A stretch of DNA of 64,000 bases from Mesorhizobium sp. B2-4-15. GTDB lineage: Bacteria; Pseudomonadota; Alphaproteobacteria; Rhizobiales; Rhizobiaceae. Below the pieces are notes generated by a model. It had not been told where the DNA came from. It saw nothing but the letters and a program-made list of their open reading frames with translations, and did no database searches. The first letter of the stretch is position 1. Every line of letters begins with the position of its first letter. Shown here in pieces: positions 25,937-36,149 of this stretch. The DNA is taken from assembly GCF_006658505.1 (NCBI RefSeq), contig NZ_VFUZ01000001.1, positions 62,001 to 126,000 on the forward strand, given 5' to 3'. The position numbers and the translations under genes were made by a program.

Positions 25937-26470
25937 ATGAACGAGCCTTCGAAGGGCAGCGCGAAAACCGTGAAGCTGGCGGAGCGCCGGGTTTTTTCGC
26001 ACTCCTTCAAACCGCTCTACCAGGAAGGCATGGGGCTGGTCGAACAGGCGGCGGAATATCTCGACGGCAAGGGCCGCGCCGAGGCCAAGAAATTGTCTCG
26101 GCTGGCTGCCACGCTCTACGCGGCCGAATCGATGCGGCTGACCACCAGGCTGATGCAGGTTGCCTCGTGGCTGCTTTTGCAGCGCGCGGCCAATTCCGGC
26201 GAGATGACCCGCGACCAGGTCGCTTCGGAAAAGTCCAAGGTGCGCCTCGACACGGCTTCCGCTCATGACGAAGCAGCCGGCTGGGCCGAATTGCCGAAGG
26301 ATTTCCTCGACCTCGTCAACCGGTCGCTGCGCCTGCAGGCGCTGGTGCGCCGCATGGATGATGAAATCTATGGCGCGGGCGCCGTGATCGACATGCAGCC
26401 AATGGCTCGCCGGCCCAATCCGGTTTCGGACCAGATCAGCCTGCTCAACACCGCCTTCGCGCGCAACTGA
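25937..26470 (+). CDS. rcdA: RcdA (DUF1465), adaptor for CtrA degradation
   Basis: A 177-residue mainly helical protein of the DUF1465 family, which includes RcdA. Family blocks: FSHSFKPLYQEGMGLVEQAA near residue 20, LYAAESMRLTTRLMQVASWL in the middle, and LVNRSLRLQALVRRMDDEIY near the C terminus. In Caulobacter RcdA is an adaptor that, with CpdR and PopA, brings CtrA to ClpXP. A CtrA-like box sits upstream, suggesting feedback; in this organism both are inferences. Confidence 0.88.
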   Translation: MNEPSKGSAKTVKLAERRVFSHSFKPLYQEGMGLVEQAAEYLDGKGRAEAKKLSRLAATLYAAESMRLTTRLMQVASWLLLQRAANSGEMTRDQVASEKSKVRLDTASAHDEAAGWAELPKDFLDLVNRSLRLQALVRRMDDEIYGAGAVIDMQPMARRPNPVSDQISLLNTAFARN

Positions 26471-26505
26471 TCCATCCCGGGAGACAGTCTCTCACTTTGG
26501 TTGTT

Positions 26506-26520
26506 GTTTCCGGTTTGTTC
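26506..26520. promoter_or_regulatory. LexA (SOS) box-like site before ruvC
   Basis: GTTT-N7-GTTC at 26506-26520, one mismatch from the alphaproteobacterial SOS box GTTC-N7-GTTC. It lies 46 bp before ruvC, a known SOS gene in several bacteria. Confidence 0.5.
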
Positions 26521-26565
26521 ACATTTCGCTGGCATCGCTGTCCGCCCAAGGGGTAGATTGGTCGG

Positions 26566-27078
26566 ATGGGGGACGCGATTCGCATTATCGGTATCGATCC
26601 GGGGCTCAGGCGCACCGGCTGGGGCATCGTCGAGAGCATTGGCAATTCGTTGCGCTTTGTCGCTTCCGGCACGGTGCGCTCCGAGGACAAGGCGGCGCTG
26701 GCGACGCGGCTCTGCCAACTGCATGATGGGCTCGCCGAGATTCTGCATCAGGCCATGCCGCACGAGGCGGCGGTCGAACAGACCTTCGTCAACAAGGACG
26801 CCGTGGCGACGCTTAAGCTCGGCCAGGCGCGCGGCATCGCCATGCTGGTGCCGGCACGGGCCGGCCTTGTCGTCGCCGAATATGCGCCCAATGCGGTGAA
26901 GAAGGCCGTCATCGGCGTCGGCCATGGCGACAAGAAGCAGATCCACATGATGGTCAAGGTGCTGCTGCCGAAAGCGACCTTCGACACCGAACATGCGGCG
27001 GATGCGCTGGCCATCGCCATCTGCCATGCGCATCACCGGCAAAGCGTTGCCTATCGGATGGCGGCATTGGCATCATGA
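26566..27078 (+). CDS. ruvC: Crossover junction endodeoxyribonuclease RuvC
   Basis: A 170-residue resolvase. The catalytic acids fit the RNase H-like pattern: [14 protein letters not shown] at the start (first Asp), the [10 protein letters not shown] segment (Glu), and [17 protein letters not shown] near the end (two Asp). It cuts Holliday junctions after RuvAB branch migration. It is first of the ruvCAB run and 13 bp from ruvA. Confidence 0.96.
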   Translation: MGDAIRIIGIDPGLRRTGWGIVESIGNSLRFVASGTVRSEDKAALATRLCQLHDGLAEILHQAMPHEAAVEQTFVNKDAVATLKLGQARGIAMLVPARAGLVVAEYAPNAVKKAVIGVGHGDKKQIHMMVKVLLPKATFDTEHAADALAIAICHAHHRQSVAYRMAALAS

Positions 27079-27091
27079 GAGGCCATGGCGA

Positions 27092-27712
27092 ATGATCGGC
27101 AAGCTCAAGGGTACGCTGGACGAGATCGACGAAGACCATTGCATCGTCGACGTCCATGGGGTCGGCTATGTCGCCTATTGTTCGGCGCGCACGCTGGCCA
27201 CGCTGCCTCCGCCCGGCGAAGCGGTGGTGCTGTTCATCGAGACCGATGTGCGGGAAGACATGATCCGGCTTTACGGTTTCCAGTCGGCGCTGGAGCGCGA
27301 GTGGTTCCGGCTCCTGATGAACAATGTGCAGGGCGTTGGCGCCAAGGTGGCGCTTGCCATCCTGTCGACGCTGACACCTGCCGATCTCGCCAATGCGATC
27401 GCCCTGCGCGACATCGCCATGGTCAGTCGCGCGCCCGGCGTTGGCAAGAAGGTGGCGGAGCGCATCGTCACCGAATTGAAGACCAAGGCGCCCGCTTTTG
27501 CAGGCGCGGCATCGGGCACGATCGGCCTGAAGCAGGAACTCGGCGAAGGCGTGGCGCCAGCGCCGATCACCGACGCGGTCTCCGCGCTGGTCAATCTCGG
27601 CTATTCCCGTGACATCGCAGCCAATGCGGTGTCGGCGGCGCTGAAGACGGCGGGCGAGGGTGCGGACGCATCCAAGCTGATCCGCTTCGGGCTGAAGGAA
27701 CTGGCGCGGTGA
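27092..27712 (+). CDS. ruvA: Holliday junction branch migration protein RuvA
   Basis: A 206-residue Ruv[13 protein letters not shown] at the start (OB domain), two helix-hairpin-helix segments ([14 protein letters not shown] and [17 protein letters not shown]), and the C-terminal domain ([11 protein letters not shown]) that contacts RuvB. It binds four-way junctions as a tetramer. ATG 27092 gives the family length. The normal partner ruvB is displaced downstream by a toxin-antitoxin pair. Confidence 0.96.
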   Translation: MIGKLKGTLDEIDEDHCIVDVHGVGYVAYCSARTLATLPPPGEAVVLFIETDVREDMIRLYGFQSALEREWFRLLMNNVQGVGAKVALAILSTLTPADLANAIALRDIAMVSRAPGVGKKVAERIVTELKTKAPAFAGAASGTIGLKQELGEGVAPAPITDAVSALVNLGYSRDIAANAVSAALKTAGEGADASKLIRFGLKELAR

Positions 27713-27775
27713 TTGCTTGAAAGGCAAATTCCAGCTAGAATTTATTTGGTAAGTAATTTCTCAGAAAGTAAGAAA

Positions 27776-28057
27776 ATGGGCGCGTATGCAAGCCTGACAT
27801 CGAAAGGCCAGCTTACCATTCCAAAGGATGTCCGTGACGCTCTGTCGCTCAAGACGGGTGACATGATCGCTTGGACGGTCGTGGGCGGCTATCTGATCGG
27901 AACGCCGCGCAATCTCGACTTTGCCGACCTCGCCGGATTCCTGGGGGATCCGCCAGGTGGCCCGGCATCGCTCGAAGAAATCGATGCCGCGGTCCGCGAG
28001 GCCGTCGGACGGCACGTTGTTGGAGATGAGCCGACGGGCGGGAATGAGGGCGCGTGA
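27776..28057 (+). CDS. vapB: AbrB/MazE-type antitoxin (VapB-like)
   Basis: A 93-residue protein with an AbrB/SpoVT N-terminal swapped-hairpin DNA-binding domain (MGAYASLTSKGQLTIPKDVR) and an acidic C terminus that should wrap the toxin. ATG 27776 chosen; the region upstream is AT-rich (27720-27775), unlike ruvA, with a possible promoter TTGCTT-17-TAGAAT at 27713-27741. It overlaps the PIN gene by 4 bp (GTGA). The family and pairing support an antitoxin role. Confidence 0.85.
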   Translation: MGAYASLTSKGQLTIPKDVRDALSLKTGDMIAWTVVGGYLIGTPRNLDFADLAGFLGDPPGGPASLEEIDAAVREAVGRHVVGDEPTGGNEGA

Positions 28058-28458
28058 CGTCGATAGGTGTCGATACCAACGTTTTGCTGCGAATGGTGCT
28101 GAACGATGATGCTGAGCAAAGGGCGAAAGCTCTCGTTTTCGGCAACGGTCTCAGTGAAGACAATCCGGGTTTTGTCAGCCTGATCGTCCTTGTCGAGTTC
28201 AACTGGTCGTTGATTTCACGCTACAAGCTGCCCAAAGAGCAAGTTCTGACGGCAATCCAAAGGCTGCTAAAGATCAGGACACTGGTTTTCGAGGATTTCG
28301 ATGCCATCGTGGTCGCACTCGAAAGATCCAACATGCCCCAGGTGGACTTTGCAGATGCGCTGATCGCCGAGCACAACCGGAATCTGGGCTGCTCTCACAC
28401 GGTCACGTTCGGTCAGCGGGCTGCAGGATCCATCGCGAGCATGGAGCTGCTGGGATGA
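28054..28458 (+). CDS. vapC: PIN-domain toxin (VapC-like)
   Basis: A 134-residue PIN-domain ribonuclease, with the acidic residues in place: [10 protein letters not shown] at the start, VLVEFNW, and [14 protein letters not shown] toward the end. VapC toxins cut tRNA or rRNA until bound by VapB. It starts at GTG overlapping vapB by 4 bp, and its stop overlaps the ruvB start by 4 bp (ATGA), so ruvB translation is coupled to the toxin. This insertion inside ruvCAB is not usual for the group. Confidence 0.86.
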   Translation: MTSIGVDTNVLLRMVLNDDAEQRAKALVFGNGLSEDNPGFVSLIVLVEFNWSLISRYKLPKEQVLTAIQRLLKIRTLVFEDFDAIVVALERSNMPQVDFADALIAEHNRNLGCSHTVTFGQRAAGSIASMELLG

Positions 28459-29492
28459 GCCTTTCCCCCCGCCTGATCGCTCCGGAAAAACGCGGCGAGG
28501 ATGCCGACCAGACGCTGCGCCCGCAGACGCTCGACGACTTTGTCGGGCAGGCCGCGGTGCGGGCCAACCTCAAAGTGTTCATCGAGGCCGCCAAGGGCCG
28601 CAAGGAGGCGCTCGACCATGTGCTGTTCGTCGGGCCGCCGGGTCTCGGCAAGACGACGCTGGCGCAGATCATGGCGCGCGAACTCGGCGTCAATTTCCGC
28701 TCGACCTCCGGCCCGGTCATCGCCAAGGCCGGCGATCTCGCCGCGCTGCTGACCAATCTCGAGGAAGGCGACGTGCTGTTCATCGACGAGATCCACCGGT
28801 TGAACCCGGCGGTGGAGGAAATCCTCTACCCGGCGATGGAGGATTTCCAGCTCGACCTGATCATCGGCGAGGGACCCGCGGCGCGTTCGGTCAAGATCGA
28901 CCTCGCGCGCTTCACCCTGGTCGCCGCCACCACGCGGCTCGGCCTGCTCACCAATCCGCTGCGCGACCGTTTCGGCATTCCGGTGCGGCTCAACTTCTAC
29001 ACGGTCGAGGAACTGGAGCAGATCGTGCGGCGCGGCGCCCGCATCCTGCAGATGCCGCTCGGCGACGACGGCGCGCTCGAAATCGCGCGGCGCGCGCGCG
29101 GCACGCCGCGCATCGCCGGGCGGCTGTTGCGCCGCGTGCGCGATTTCGCTTCGGTCGCCGGCGACGGCCATGTCGACCGCCTGATCGCCGACGAGGCGCT
29201 GACACGGCTCGAGGTCGACGCGCTCGGTCTCGACGCGCTCGACCGCCGGTATCTCTCCATGATCGCGCGCAATTTCGGCGGCGGGCCGGTCGGCATCGAG
29301 ACGATCGCCGCCGGCCTGTCCGAGCCGCGCGATGCCATCGAGGACATCATCGAGCCCTACCTGATCCAGCAGGGCTTCATCCAGCGCACGCCGCGCGGAC
29401 GCATGCTGACGGCCAATGCCTGGCGGCATCTCGGTCTCGACGCGCCGAAGGACCTGGCACAGCAGCAGATCAACCTGTTCCAGGAAGAATAG
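28455..29492 (+). CDS. ruvB: Holliday junction branch migration helicase RuvB
   Basis: A 345-residue AAA+ motor. Walker [10 protein letters not shown], Walker [12 protein letters not shown], sensor and arginine-finger region ([17 protein letters not shown]) and the C-terminal winged helix ([17 protein letters not shown]) are all present. It drives branch migration with RuvA. Its start overlaps the vapC stop, so it likely relies on the ruvCA-vapBC transcript. Confidence 0.97.
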   Translation: MSLSPRLIAPEKRGEDADQTLRPQTLDDFVGQAAVRANLKVFIEAAKGRKEALDHVLFVGPPGLGKTTLAQIMARELGVNFRSTSGPVIAKAGDLAALLTNLEEGDVLFIDEIHRLNPAVEEILYPAMEDFQLDLIIGEGPAARSVKIDLARFTLVAATTRLGLLTNPLRDRFGIPVRLNFYTVEELEQIVRRGARILQMPLGDDGALEIARRARGTPRIAGRLLRRVRDFASVAGDGHVDRLIADEALTRLEVDALGLDALDRRYLSMIARNFGGGPVGIETIAAGLSEPRDAIEDIIEPYLIQQGFIQRTPRGRMLTANAWRHLGLDAPKDLAQQQINLFQEE

Positions 29493-29645
29493 CCGCTCCG
29501 GCGCGCATATTCGGGCAGGCGATCAAGCATCCGTGAACGTCCTGCGCAAAATCTACTCGCCTTTGTCGATTTGCCGGCGCAATCGTGGATTTTATCGGCG
29601 CTGCCTTGCGGCGTGCCGCTGCGATTCAAGTGCCGGAGCGTTCGA

Positions 29646-30542
29646 ATGATAACCAGACGCGGGTTCCTGCGCTTCATAGGAGGGTCGTTCCTGACCGCTG
29701 CCGCGCTCGGCGCGTATGCGGTCGGCATCGAGCCGATGCTGCTGACACATGTGAAGCGCTATGCGCTGACGCCGCCGCACTGGCCGGCGGGGCTGAAGCT
29801 GCGGATCGTCGCGCTCGCCGACATCCATGCCTGCCGGCCCTGGATGACCCAGGAACGAATTGTCTCGCTCGTCGACGATGCGAATGCGTTGCAGCCGGAT
29901 CTGATCGTGCTGCTTGGCGACTATATCGCCGGTATGCCGCTGGTGACGGGACCGGTGACGCCCTCGCAATGGGCGGGCGCGCTGTCGGGTCTCAAGGCGC
30001 CGCTCGGCGTGCTGTCGATCCTCGGCAATCACGATTGGTGGAGCGATGGCTTCGCGCAGCGCGCCGGGGCCGGCCCGACGATCGCGCGCAAGGCCCTGGA
30101 GAAGGTTGGCATCCCGGTGCTGGAGAACGCCGTCGTGCGCCTGGAGAAGGATGGGCATGGTGTCTGGATCGCAGGTCTCGCCGACCAGCTGGCGCTGCTG
30201 CCCGCCAAGAAGGGCGACGGGTTCAAGGGGCTCGACGATCTCGACGGCACGCTGGCCAAGGTCGCGGATAGTTCTCCGATCATCCTGCTCGCCCACGAGC
30301 CGGACATTTTTCCGACCGTTCCTTGGCGGGTTTCGCTGACCCTGTCGGGTCATACCCATGGCGGGCAGGTGCGGTTGTTCGGCTATTCGCCTGTCGTGCC
30401 GTCGGATTTCGGCAACCGCTATGCCTACGGCCATGTCGTCGAGAACGACCGTAACCTGATCGTCTCGGGCGGGCTCGGCTTCAGCATCATCCCGGTTCGT
30501 TTCGGCGTGCGGCCGGAAATCCTGCAGATCGACCTCGGTTGA
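29646..30542 (+). CDS. Exported metallophosphoesterase
   Basis: A 298-residue calcineurin-like phosphoesterase. It starts MITRRGFLRFIGG, a twin-arginine-type signal followed by a hydrophobic helix. Metal site motifs in order: ALADIHACRPW, VLLGDYIAG, LGNHDWW, LLAHEPD and SGHTHGGQ. It resembles the YaeI/LpxH-like group; the substrate may be a membrane phospholipid derivative, but this is inference. GGAG lies upstream of ATG 29646. Confidence 0.9.
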   Translation: MITRRGFLRFIGGSFLTAAALGAYAVGIEPMLLTHVKRYALTPPHWPAGLKLRIVALADIHACRPWMTQERIVSLVDDANALQPDLIVLLGDYIAGMPLVTGPVTPSQWAGALSGLKAPLGVLSILGNHDWWSDGFAQRAGAGPTIARKALEKVGIPVLENAVVRLEKDGHGVWIAGLADQLALLPAKKGDGFKGLDDLDGTLAKVADSSPIILLAHEPDIFPTVPWRVSLTLSGHTHGGQVRLFGYSPVVPSDFGNRYAYGHVVENDRNLIVSGGLGFSIIPVRFGVRPEILQIDLG

Positions 30543-30551
30543 TGTTCCTCA

Positions 30552-30623
30552 ATGCATGTCGCCCGAAAGTGACCTCGGTTTGGGAAAACGACACGCATAA
30601 AACAAAGAATCTAAAGCGCGTCG
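30552..30623 (+). repeat. Dispersed hairpin repeat, copy 2
   Basis: Starts ATGCATGTCGCCC and continues through AAAGTG, CGGTTTGGG, ACGACACGCAT, ACAAAG and TCTAAAGCGCG, matching the minus-strand copy at 19788-19856 with several substitutions. Arms ATGCATGTCG and CGACACGCAT form a hairpin. It lies 10 bp past the phosphoesterase stop. The rest of the gap up to 30758 has no feature I can support. Confidence 0.7.
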
Positions 30624-30758
30624 CATGAATCCGTTCCCACCGACGCGTTTTGGACTGGCGCCTGTCAGACGCAGATCGCTCCCTCAACTCGTATCGATGA
30701 GACTTCCCCCAGTCATTAGGCCATTCATGCTTGGCGAGATCAAACGGACGATATCGAA

Positions 30759-31271
30759 TCAGCTTTTTAAGACACGGTAGTGCAGGCGCAGCGTTGGACT
30801 ACGCCTGTCGTCTACTCCCAGGAGACTCAAACGAAGATCGGATGCGTTCGGCGCCACCATCGGAATCCCTTTCGCAATGACAACAGGTTCGATTGCCAAG
30901 ATCACTTCGTCGACTAGCCCCTCCTGAGCGAATGCGGCGTTAAGCTGCGAACCACCAGCGAGCAAAATTCTGTTCGACCCGGACCGCATGAGAAATGCAA
31001 CCGCTTCCTGCGGCGACGATGCGCGGATCGAACCCGGCTGGGTGGCGAACATGCTATCCCGCGTCACGACCACCAATGGCAGTTCCGCAAACTGACGCCG
31101 TACGGATTGTTCGAAAAGCTGGTGTGTTACGCGGCCCCAAATGATGCCATCACAGGCGCCAGCGAGCTCGAGAAACATCTCCCAATCGGTTTTCGAAAGG
31201 AAGTCTTCTGATTGATCCTCGCGCGCGGCCATCCCGTTAAGCGAGACGGCCATCCACAGCGTTACAGTCAT
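30759..31271 (-). CDS. Dihydrofolate reductase family protein (RibD C-terminal type)
   Basis: A 170-residue reductase-fold protein: TVTLWMAVSLNGMAARED at the start, WGRVTHQLFEQ in the middle and ILLAGGSQLNAAFAQEGLVDEVIL, the NADPH-binding segment. It resembles the RibD C-terminal domain rather than true folate DHFR, and its substrate is unknown. It is on the opposite strand to the ruvB-ybgC genes, has lower GC, and lies where the gene order usually continues without a gap, so it looks acquired. Confidence 0.82.
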   Translation of the reverse strand: MTVTLWMAVSLNGMAAREDQSEDFLSKTDWEMFLELAGACDGIIWGRVTHQLFEQSVRRQFAELPLVVVTRDSMFATQPGSIRASSPQEAVAFLMRSGSNRILLAGGSQLNAAFAQEGLVDEVILAIEPVVIAKGIPMVAPNASDLRLSLLGVDDRRSPTLRLHYRVLKS

Positions 31272-31406
31272 GACGGCCACCTCTTCTTGAACACGACGGC
31301 TCCGAACTATCGCGACAGCGTCGATCCGAAAGCCTCGTGCCATCACGTCAAGACGTCAGCCTTGAACGAATGTGTTGCCTGGATTGAAGATATAATTAGA
31401 GGTTGC

Positions 31407-31571
31407 TTATGCCAAGCACGGAATCGAACTGGCGTCGCCCCACTGGCCCTCGCCGGGCCAGGTAACCCACAGGTCGAGATTGAGGCCGCGCTTCATCGAG
31501 AAGGTCGCCGCGTGGCTCGGCGAGGCCAAGGCCAGCAGCACGAGCAGTGCGGTTATCAAAGTCTTGATCAT
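31407..31571 (-). pseudogene. Truncated secreted glycosyl hydrolase (cellulase-like) remnant
   Basis: The frame starting at 31571 encodes a clear signal peptide (TLITALLVLLALASPSHA) and then FSMKRGLNLDLWVTWPG, which looks like the N terminus of a rhizobial GH5-type cellulase. After about 45 residues it runs into unrelated sequence and stops at 31407. The remaining enzyme is not found in the window. The break coincides with the boundary to the low-GC reductase patch, so a replacement or deletion is likely. The family call rests on a short match. Confidence 0.5.
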
Positions 31572-31646
31572 CGCCCTCAACAGTGCCATCCGATGCCATG
31601 TCGCGCGCGGAACAGGTGCCTTGCCGCGACCGAAAAAGGAAGCGCA

Positions 31647-32126
31647 ATGGGCGATCATGGTGAATCGGCGACGCTGCTGGCCGGCCTTTCAGGCGCGCTG
31701 ACGGCATTCGGCCACCGGCTGATGGCGCGGGTCTATTACGCCGACACCGATTTCTCCGGTGTCGTCTACCACGCACGCTATCTCGAATTCCTCGAGCGTG
31801 GCCGCTCCGATTATCTCAGGCTCACCGGCGTGCATCACACGGAACTTGCCGACGGCAAGCATGGCGAGAAGATCGTGTGGGTGGTGCGCCGCATGGAGAT
31901 CGATTTCCGCATCCCTGCCCGCATCGACGACATCCTGACCGTCGACACCCGCACGGAGGCCATTTCCGGCGCGCGCATCTTCATGGCGCAGCAACTCAAA
32001 CGTGGCGACGAGGTGCTGGTCGAGGCCAAGGTCGAGGCGGCGATCATCGGCGAGAACGGCCGCCCGAGGCGCTTTCCCCGGGAATGGGTCGCGGCCTTCA
32101 TGCCCAAGGCGATTTCCGACAGCTGA
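31647..32126 (+). CDS. ybgC: YbgC-type acyl-CoA thioesterase (tol-pal associated)
   Basis: A 159-residue hotdog-fold thioesterase. The active-site block is VYYADTDFSGVVYHARYLEFLERGR, with the catalytic Asp. It hydrolyses short acyl-CoA and its gene is the usual first gene of the tol-pal operon. AAAGGAAGC lies just before ATG 31647. A gap of 274 bp separates it from tolQ. Confidence 0.93.
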   Translation: MGDHGESATLLAGLSGALTAFGHRLMARVYYADTDFSGVVYHARYLEFLERGRSDYLRLTGVHHTELADGKHGEKIVWVVRRMEIDFRIPARIDDILTVDTRTEAISGARIFMAQQLKRGDEVLVEAKVEAAIIGENGRPRRFPREWVAAFMPKAISDS

Positions 32127-32400
32127 ACAGGCGGATAGGCAGGCGGAAAACCGCCAGTGCCTTGCCCCTGGGGCGCGGCAATGCGCCGCGCCTTATACAC
32201 TAACCCATCCTTAACCATAACGGTTCATGAAGAGAGTGGTGAAGATTGGCGCTATTCAGCGCCTTCCTTTCACCAATATTTGCCCCGAAAAGGCCGGGAA
32301 AGGCACGGTTTGGGGTGTCCGGTAGCTTCGTGCGAACCGACCACAAGGGATGCCAGGGGCCAGCCGGCAGCTTCGCCCGGAAAATCTTAAGGACGTTACG

Positions 32401-33111
32401 ATGGAAAATATCGCACTCGCCGAACCGGGCGCGCAATTGTCGATTTGGGCGCTGTTCATGCAGGCCAGCTGGGTGGTCAAGCTGGTCATGATCGGGCTGC
32501 TCTGCGCCTCGGTCTGGACCTGGGCGATCATCGTCGACAAGCTGGTTGCCTATGGCCGCATGCGGCTGGCGCTGAACCGCTTCGAACAGATCTTCTGGTC
32601 CGGGCAATCGCTGGAGGAGCTCTACCGCACGCTCGCCGACCGCAAGACGTCAGGCATGGGCGCCATTTTCGTCGCGGCGATGCGCGAATGGAAAAAGAGC
32701 TTCGAGAAAGGCGCCAAGTCGCCGCTCGGCCTGCAGACCCGCATCGACAAGGCGATGGATCTGGCGCTGACCCGCGAGATGGAGAAGCTCGAGGGGCGCC
32801 TTGGCTTTCTCGCCACCACCGGCTCGGCCGCCCCGTTTATCGGCCTGTTCGGCACGGTCATCGGCATCATGACCTCGTTCCAGGCGATCGCCGGTTCCAA
32901 GAACACCAGCCTCGCGGTGGTCGCGCCCGGTATCGCCGAGGCGCTGCTGGCGACGGCCATCGGCCTGCTCGCCGCCATCCCGGCCGTCATCGCCTACAAC
33001 AAGCTGTCATCGGATGCGAGCAAGCTCGCGGTGCGTATGGAAGGGTTCTCCGACGAGTTCTCCGCCATACTCTCGCGCCAAATCGATGAAAAAGTCGCGC
33101 CGAAGGCCTGA
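32401..33111 (+). CDS. tolQ: Tol-Pal system proton channel subunit TolQ
   Basis: A 236-residue inner-membrane protein with three helices: one near residues 15-40 ([20 protein letters not shown]), and a pair from about residue 135 ([19 protein letters not shown], then [24 protein letters not shown]). TolQ and TolR use the proton gradient to drive TolA, which constricts the outer membrane at division. ATG 32401 chosen. Confidence 0.95.
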   Translation: MENIALAEPGAQLSIWALFMQASWVVKLVMIGLLCASVWTWAIIVDKLVAYGRMRLALNRFEQIFWSGQSLEELYRTLADRKTSGMGAIFVAAMREWKKSFEKGAKSPLGLQTRIDKAMDLALTREMEKLEGRLGFLATTGSAAPFIGLFGTVIGIMTSFQAIAGSKNTSLAVVAPGIAEALLATAIGLLAAIPAVIAYNKLSSDASKLAVRMEGFSDEFSAILSRQIDEKVAPKA

Positions 33112-33122
33112 GGAGCACAAAG

Positions 33123-33575
<453 letters not shown>

Positions 33576-33582
33576 ACGCGCG

Positions 33583-34743
33583 ATGAGGACCGGCCTCACC
33601 ACATCGGTAATCTTGCATGCCGCGGTGCTGGCCTTCGGCCTGTTCACGCTGTCGGCACCAGCGGCACTTCCGTCGGCGGACGTCGAGTCCGTCGCGGTCG
33701 ATATCGTGCCGATGGAGGCCATCGCGCAGACCTTGCAGGGCGACAAGAAGGCCGTGATGCATGAAAAGCCGGCGCCGCTGCCGACGCAGCGTCCGGACAT
33801 CGTGCCGAATGCGCAGAAGGTCGGCGAAAACAGCGTCGATACCGACAAGCCGATAACGCCCGAAGCCAAGCCGAAGCCCGTCGACATGACCTCGGCTCCG
33901 CCGCCCGCCCCGACTCCGACCGAAAAGCCGAAGCCGGAGGACGTGCCGAAGCCACAGGAGAAGCCCAAGCCGATACCGGCTACGGAAGTGGCGCCGGCGC
34001 CGCAGCCCAAGGAAGAGGTGAAGCCCGAGCCCGTCAAGCAGACGGAGCCCAAGCCGACGCCGGCCAAGGAGCCGACCCCGACGCCGCCGCCGGACAAGAC
34101 CGCGGCCATCGAACCGACGCCCGCGGTCAAGCCCGATGCCGTCGCCCAGGCGATCGCCAAGGACCAGCCCGACGACGCCCAGCTTCCGGACTCCGCGCCC
34201 GCGCCGCAGGCGCGGCCAAAGCCGCAACCGCAGCCGGCCCAGGCCGAAAGCGCCAAGGCGCCAGAACGCAAGGATGCCGAAAAGCCGGTCAAGGAAGCGT
34301 CATCCAAGCCGAAGTCCGACGACAAGCAGTTCAACGCCAATGAAATCTCGGCCCTGCTGGACAAGCAGAAGCCTTCCGGCGGCGGCGCCAAGCGCTCGAC
34401 CCAGCAGGCCTCGCTCGGCGGCGACAAGGATCAGGGTCAGAAGCTGTCGAAGTCGGAGCAGGGCGCTTTGGAAAGTCAGCTGGGTGGCTGCTGGACTTTG
34501 CCGGCCGGGCTGGAAGGTTCGGAGAATTTCGTCGTGATCGTCCGTTTCAATCTGGACACCTCCGGCAAGCTCAACGGCCGTCCTGCCGTCGAGAAATCGA
34601 GCGGCAACCGGCAGTTCGACGAAAGCGCGGTACGCGCGGTTCAGAAATGCGACATGGCCGGCCTGCAGGTGCCCGCGGGCAAACAAGACATCTGGTCAGA
34701 CATCAGGGTCACCTTCGACCCAAGGGAAATGCTCGGCCTCTAG
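33583..34743 (+). CDS. tolA: Tol-Pal system protein TolA
   Basis: A 386-residue protein: one N-terminal helix ([20 protein letters not shown], with the conserved SxxxH), a long Pro/Lys/Glu-rich linker ([19 protein letters not shown] type), and a C-terminal domain ([36 protein letters not shown]) that bridges to TolB and Pal. The linker's repetitive codons make it the most variable part. ATG 33583 chosen. Confidence 0.92.
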   Translation: MRTGLTTSVILHAAVLAFGLFTLSAPAALPSADVESVAVDIVPMEAIAQTLQGDKKAVMHEKPAPLPTQRPDIVPNAQKVGENSVDTDKPITPEAKPKPVDMTSAPPPAPTPTEKPKPEDVPKPQEKPKPIPATEVAPAPQPKEEVKPEPVKQTEPKPTPAKEPTPTPPPDKTAAIEPTPAVKPDAVAQAIAKDQPDDAQLPDSAPAPQARPKPQPQPAQAESAKAPERKDAEKPVKEASSKPKSDDKQFNANEISALLDKQKPSGGGAKRSTQQASLGGDKDQGQKLSKSEQGALESQLGGCWTLPAGLEGSENFVVIVRFNLDTSGKLNGRPAVEKSSGNRQFDESAVRAVQKCDMAGLQVPAGKQDIWSDIRVTFDPREMLGL

Positions 34744-34783
34744 GCCCGGCGTCCACACAGTCAAAGAAGAGAAGCGAGAAGAT

Positions 34784-36094
34784 ATGAGATCTTTCCTCAA
34801 GCCGCTCCTGACGATTGCAGCGATGGCGCTGGGCATGACGGCTGTCGTTCCCATGCCGGCATGGGCGCTCGTCGAGCTCAATGTCAACAAGGGCAATGTC
34901 GAGCCGCTGCCGATCGCCGTCACGGATTTCCAGGGCGGCGATGCGCTTGGGGCCCAGATTTCCCAGATCGTCACCGCTGACCTGAAGCGCTCGGGCCTGT
35001 TCGCACCGATCGACAAGAGCGCCTTCATCGAAAAGATTTCCAACCCGGACGCGGCGCCCCGCTTCGACGACTGGAAGGTAATCAACGCGCAGGCGCTGGT
35101 CACCGGCAGCGTCAGCAAGGAGGCCGATGGCCGCATCCGCGCCCAGTATCGGCTATGGGACACTTTCGCCGGCCAGCAGATGGCCGGCGAGCAGTTCTTC
35201 GCCAACGATGCCAATCAGCGGCGCGTCGCCCACATCATCGCCGACGCCATCTATGAGCGGCTGACCGGCGAGAAGGGCTATTTCGACACGCGTGTGGTGT
35301 TCATCGACGAGTCCGGCGCCAAGAACGCACGCAAGAAGCGTCTTGCCATCATGGATCAGGATGGCGCCAACGTGCGCTACCTCTCGGACGGCAGGTCGAT
35401 CGTGCTGACGCCGCGCTTCTCGCCGAACCGGCAGGAAATCACCTACATGTCATATGAAAGCGGCCAGCCGCGGGTCTATCTCCTGCAGATCGAGACCGGG
35501 CAGCGAGAACTGGTCGGCAACTTCCCCGGCATGACGTTTGCGCCGCGCTTCTCGCCCGACGGCCAGAAGGTGATCATGAGCCTGCTGCGCGACGACGGCA
35601 ATTCCAACATCTTCGCCATGGATCTGCGCAGCCGCTCGACGACAAGGCTGACCAATTCGACGGCCATCGACACCTCGCCGTCCTATTCGCCTGATGGCAG
35701 CAAGGTGGTGTTCACCTCCGACCGTGGCGGCCGCGCACAGATCTATGTGATGGGCGCCGACGGCTCGGGCCAGACCCGCATCTCCTTCGGCGACGGCGTC
35801 TATTCGACGCCGGTGTGGTCGCCGCGCGGCGACCTCATCGCCTTCACCAAGCAGACCGGCGGCGAATTCCAGATCGGTGTCATGAAGACCGACGGTTCGG
35901 GCGAACGCATCCTGTCCTCCGGCTTCCAGCAGGAAGGGCCGACCTGGGCGCCGAACGGCCGCGTGCTGATGTTCTTCCGCGACTCCAATGGCGGCCCGAA
36001 GCTGGTTTCGGTCGATCTCACCGGCCGCAACGAGCAGCCGATCCCGACCTCGAACTTCGCGTCCGATCCGGCCTGGTCGCCGCTGCTGGAATAA
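34784..36094 (+). CDS. tolB: Tol-Pal system beta-propeller protein TolB
   Basis: A 436-residue periplasmic protein with a signal peptide ([20 protein letters not shown]), an N-terminal domain ([17 protein letters not shown]) and a six-blade propeller with repeated SPDG/FSP blocks (for example [12 protein letters not shown] and [19 protein letters not shown]). It links TolA with Pal. It is followed not by pal, as usual, but by the inverted-repeat element described below. Confidence 0.95.
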   Translation: MRSFLKPLLTIAAMALGMTAVVPMPAWALVELNVNKGNVEPLPIAVTDFQGGDALGAQISQIVTADLKRSGLFAPIDKSAFIEKISNPDAAPRFDDWKVINAQALVTGSVSKEADGRIRAQYRLWDTFAGQQMAGEQFFANDANQRRVAHIIADAIYERLTGEKGYFDTRVVFIDESGAKNARKKRLAIMDQDGANVRYLSDGRSIVLTPRFSPNRQEITYMSYESGQPRVYLLQIETGQRELVGNFPGMTFAPRFSPDGQKVIMSLLRDDGNSNIFAMDLRSRSTTRLTNSTAIDTSPSYSPDGSKVVFTSDRGGRAQIYVMGADGSGQTRISFGDGVYSTPVWSPRGDLIAFTKQTGGEFQIGVMKTDGSGERILSSGFQQEGPTWAPNGRVLMFFRDSNGGPKLVSVDLTGRNEQPIPTSNFASDPAWSPLLE

Positions 36095-36097
36095 GAG

Positions 36098-36149
36098 GGG
36101 GAATTGAGGAAATGCAGAATTGAAGAATTGGAGAGATGGAGAAGGCAGG
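36098..36149 (+). repeat. Left terminal inverted repeat
   Basis: The perfect 13-base GGGGAATTGAGGA (36098-36110) and the longer imperfect AATTGGAGA...GGCAGG stretch (36126-36149) match the reverse complement of the right arm at 36519-36563. It begins 4 bp past the tolB stop. Confidence 0.75.
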
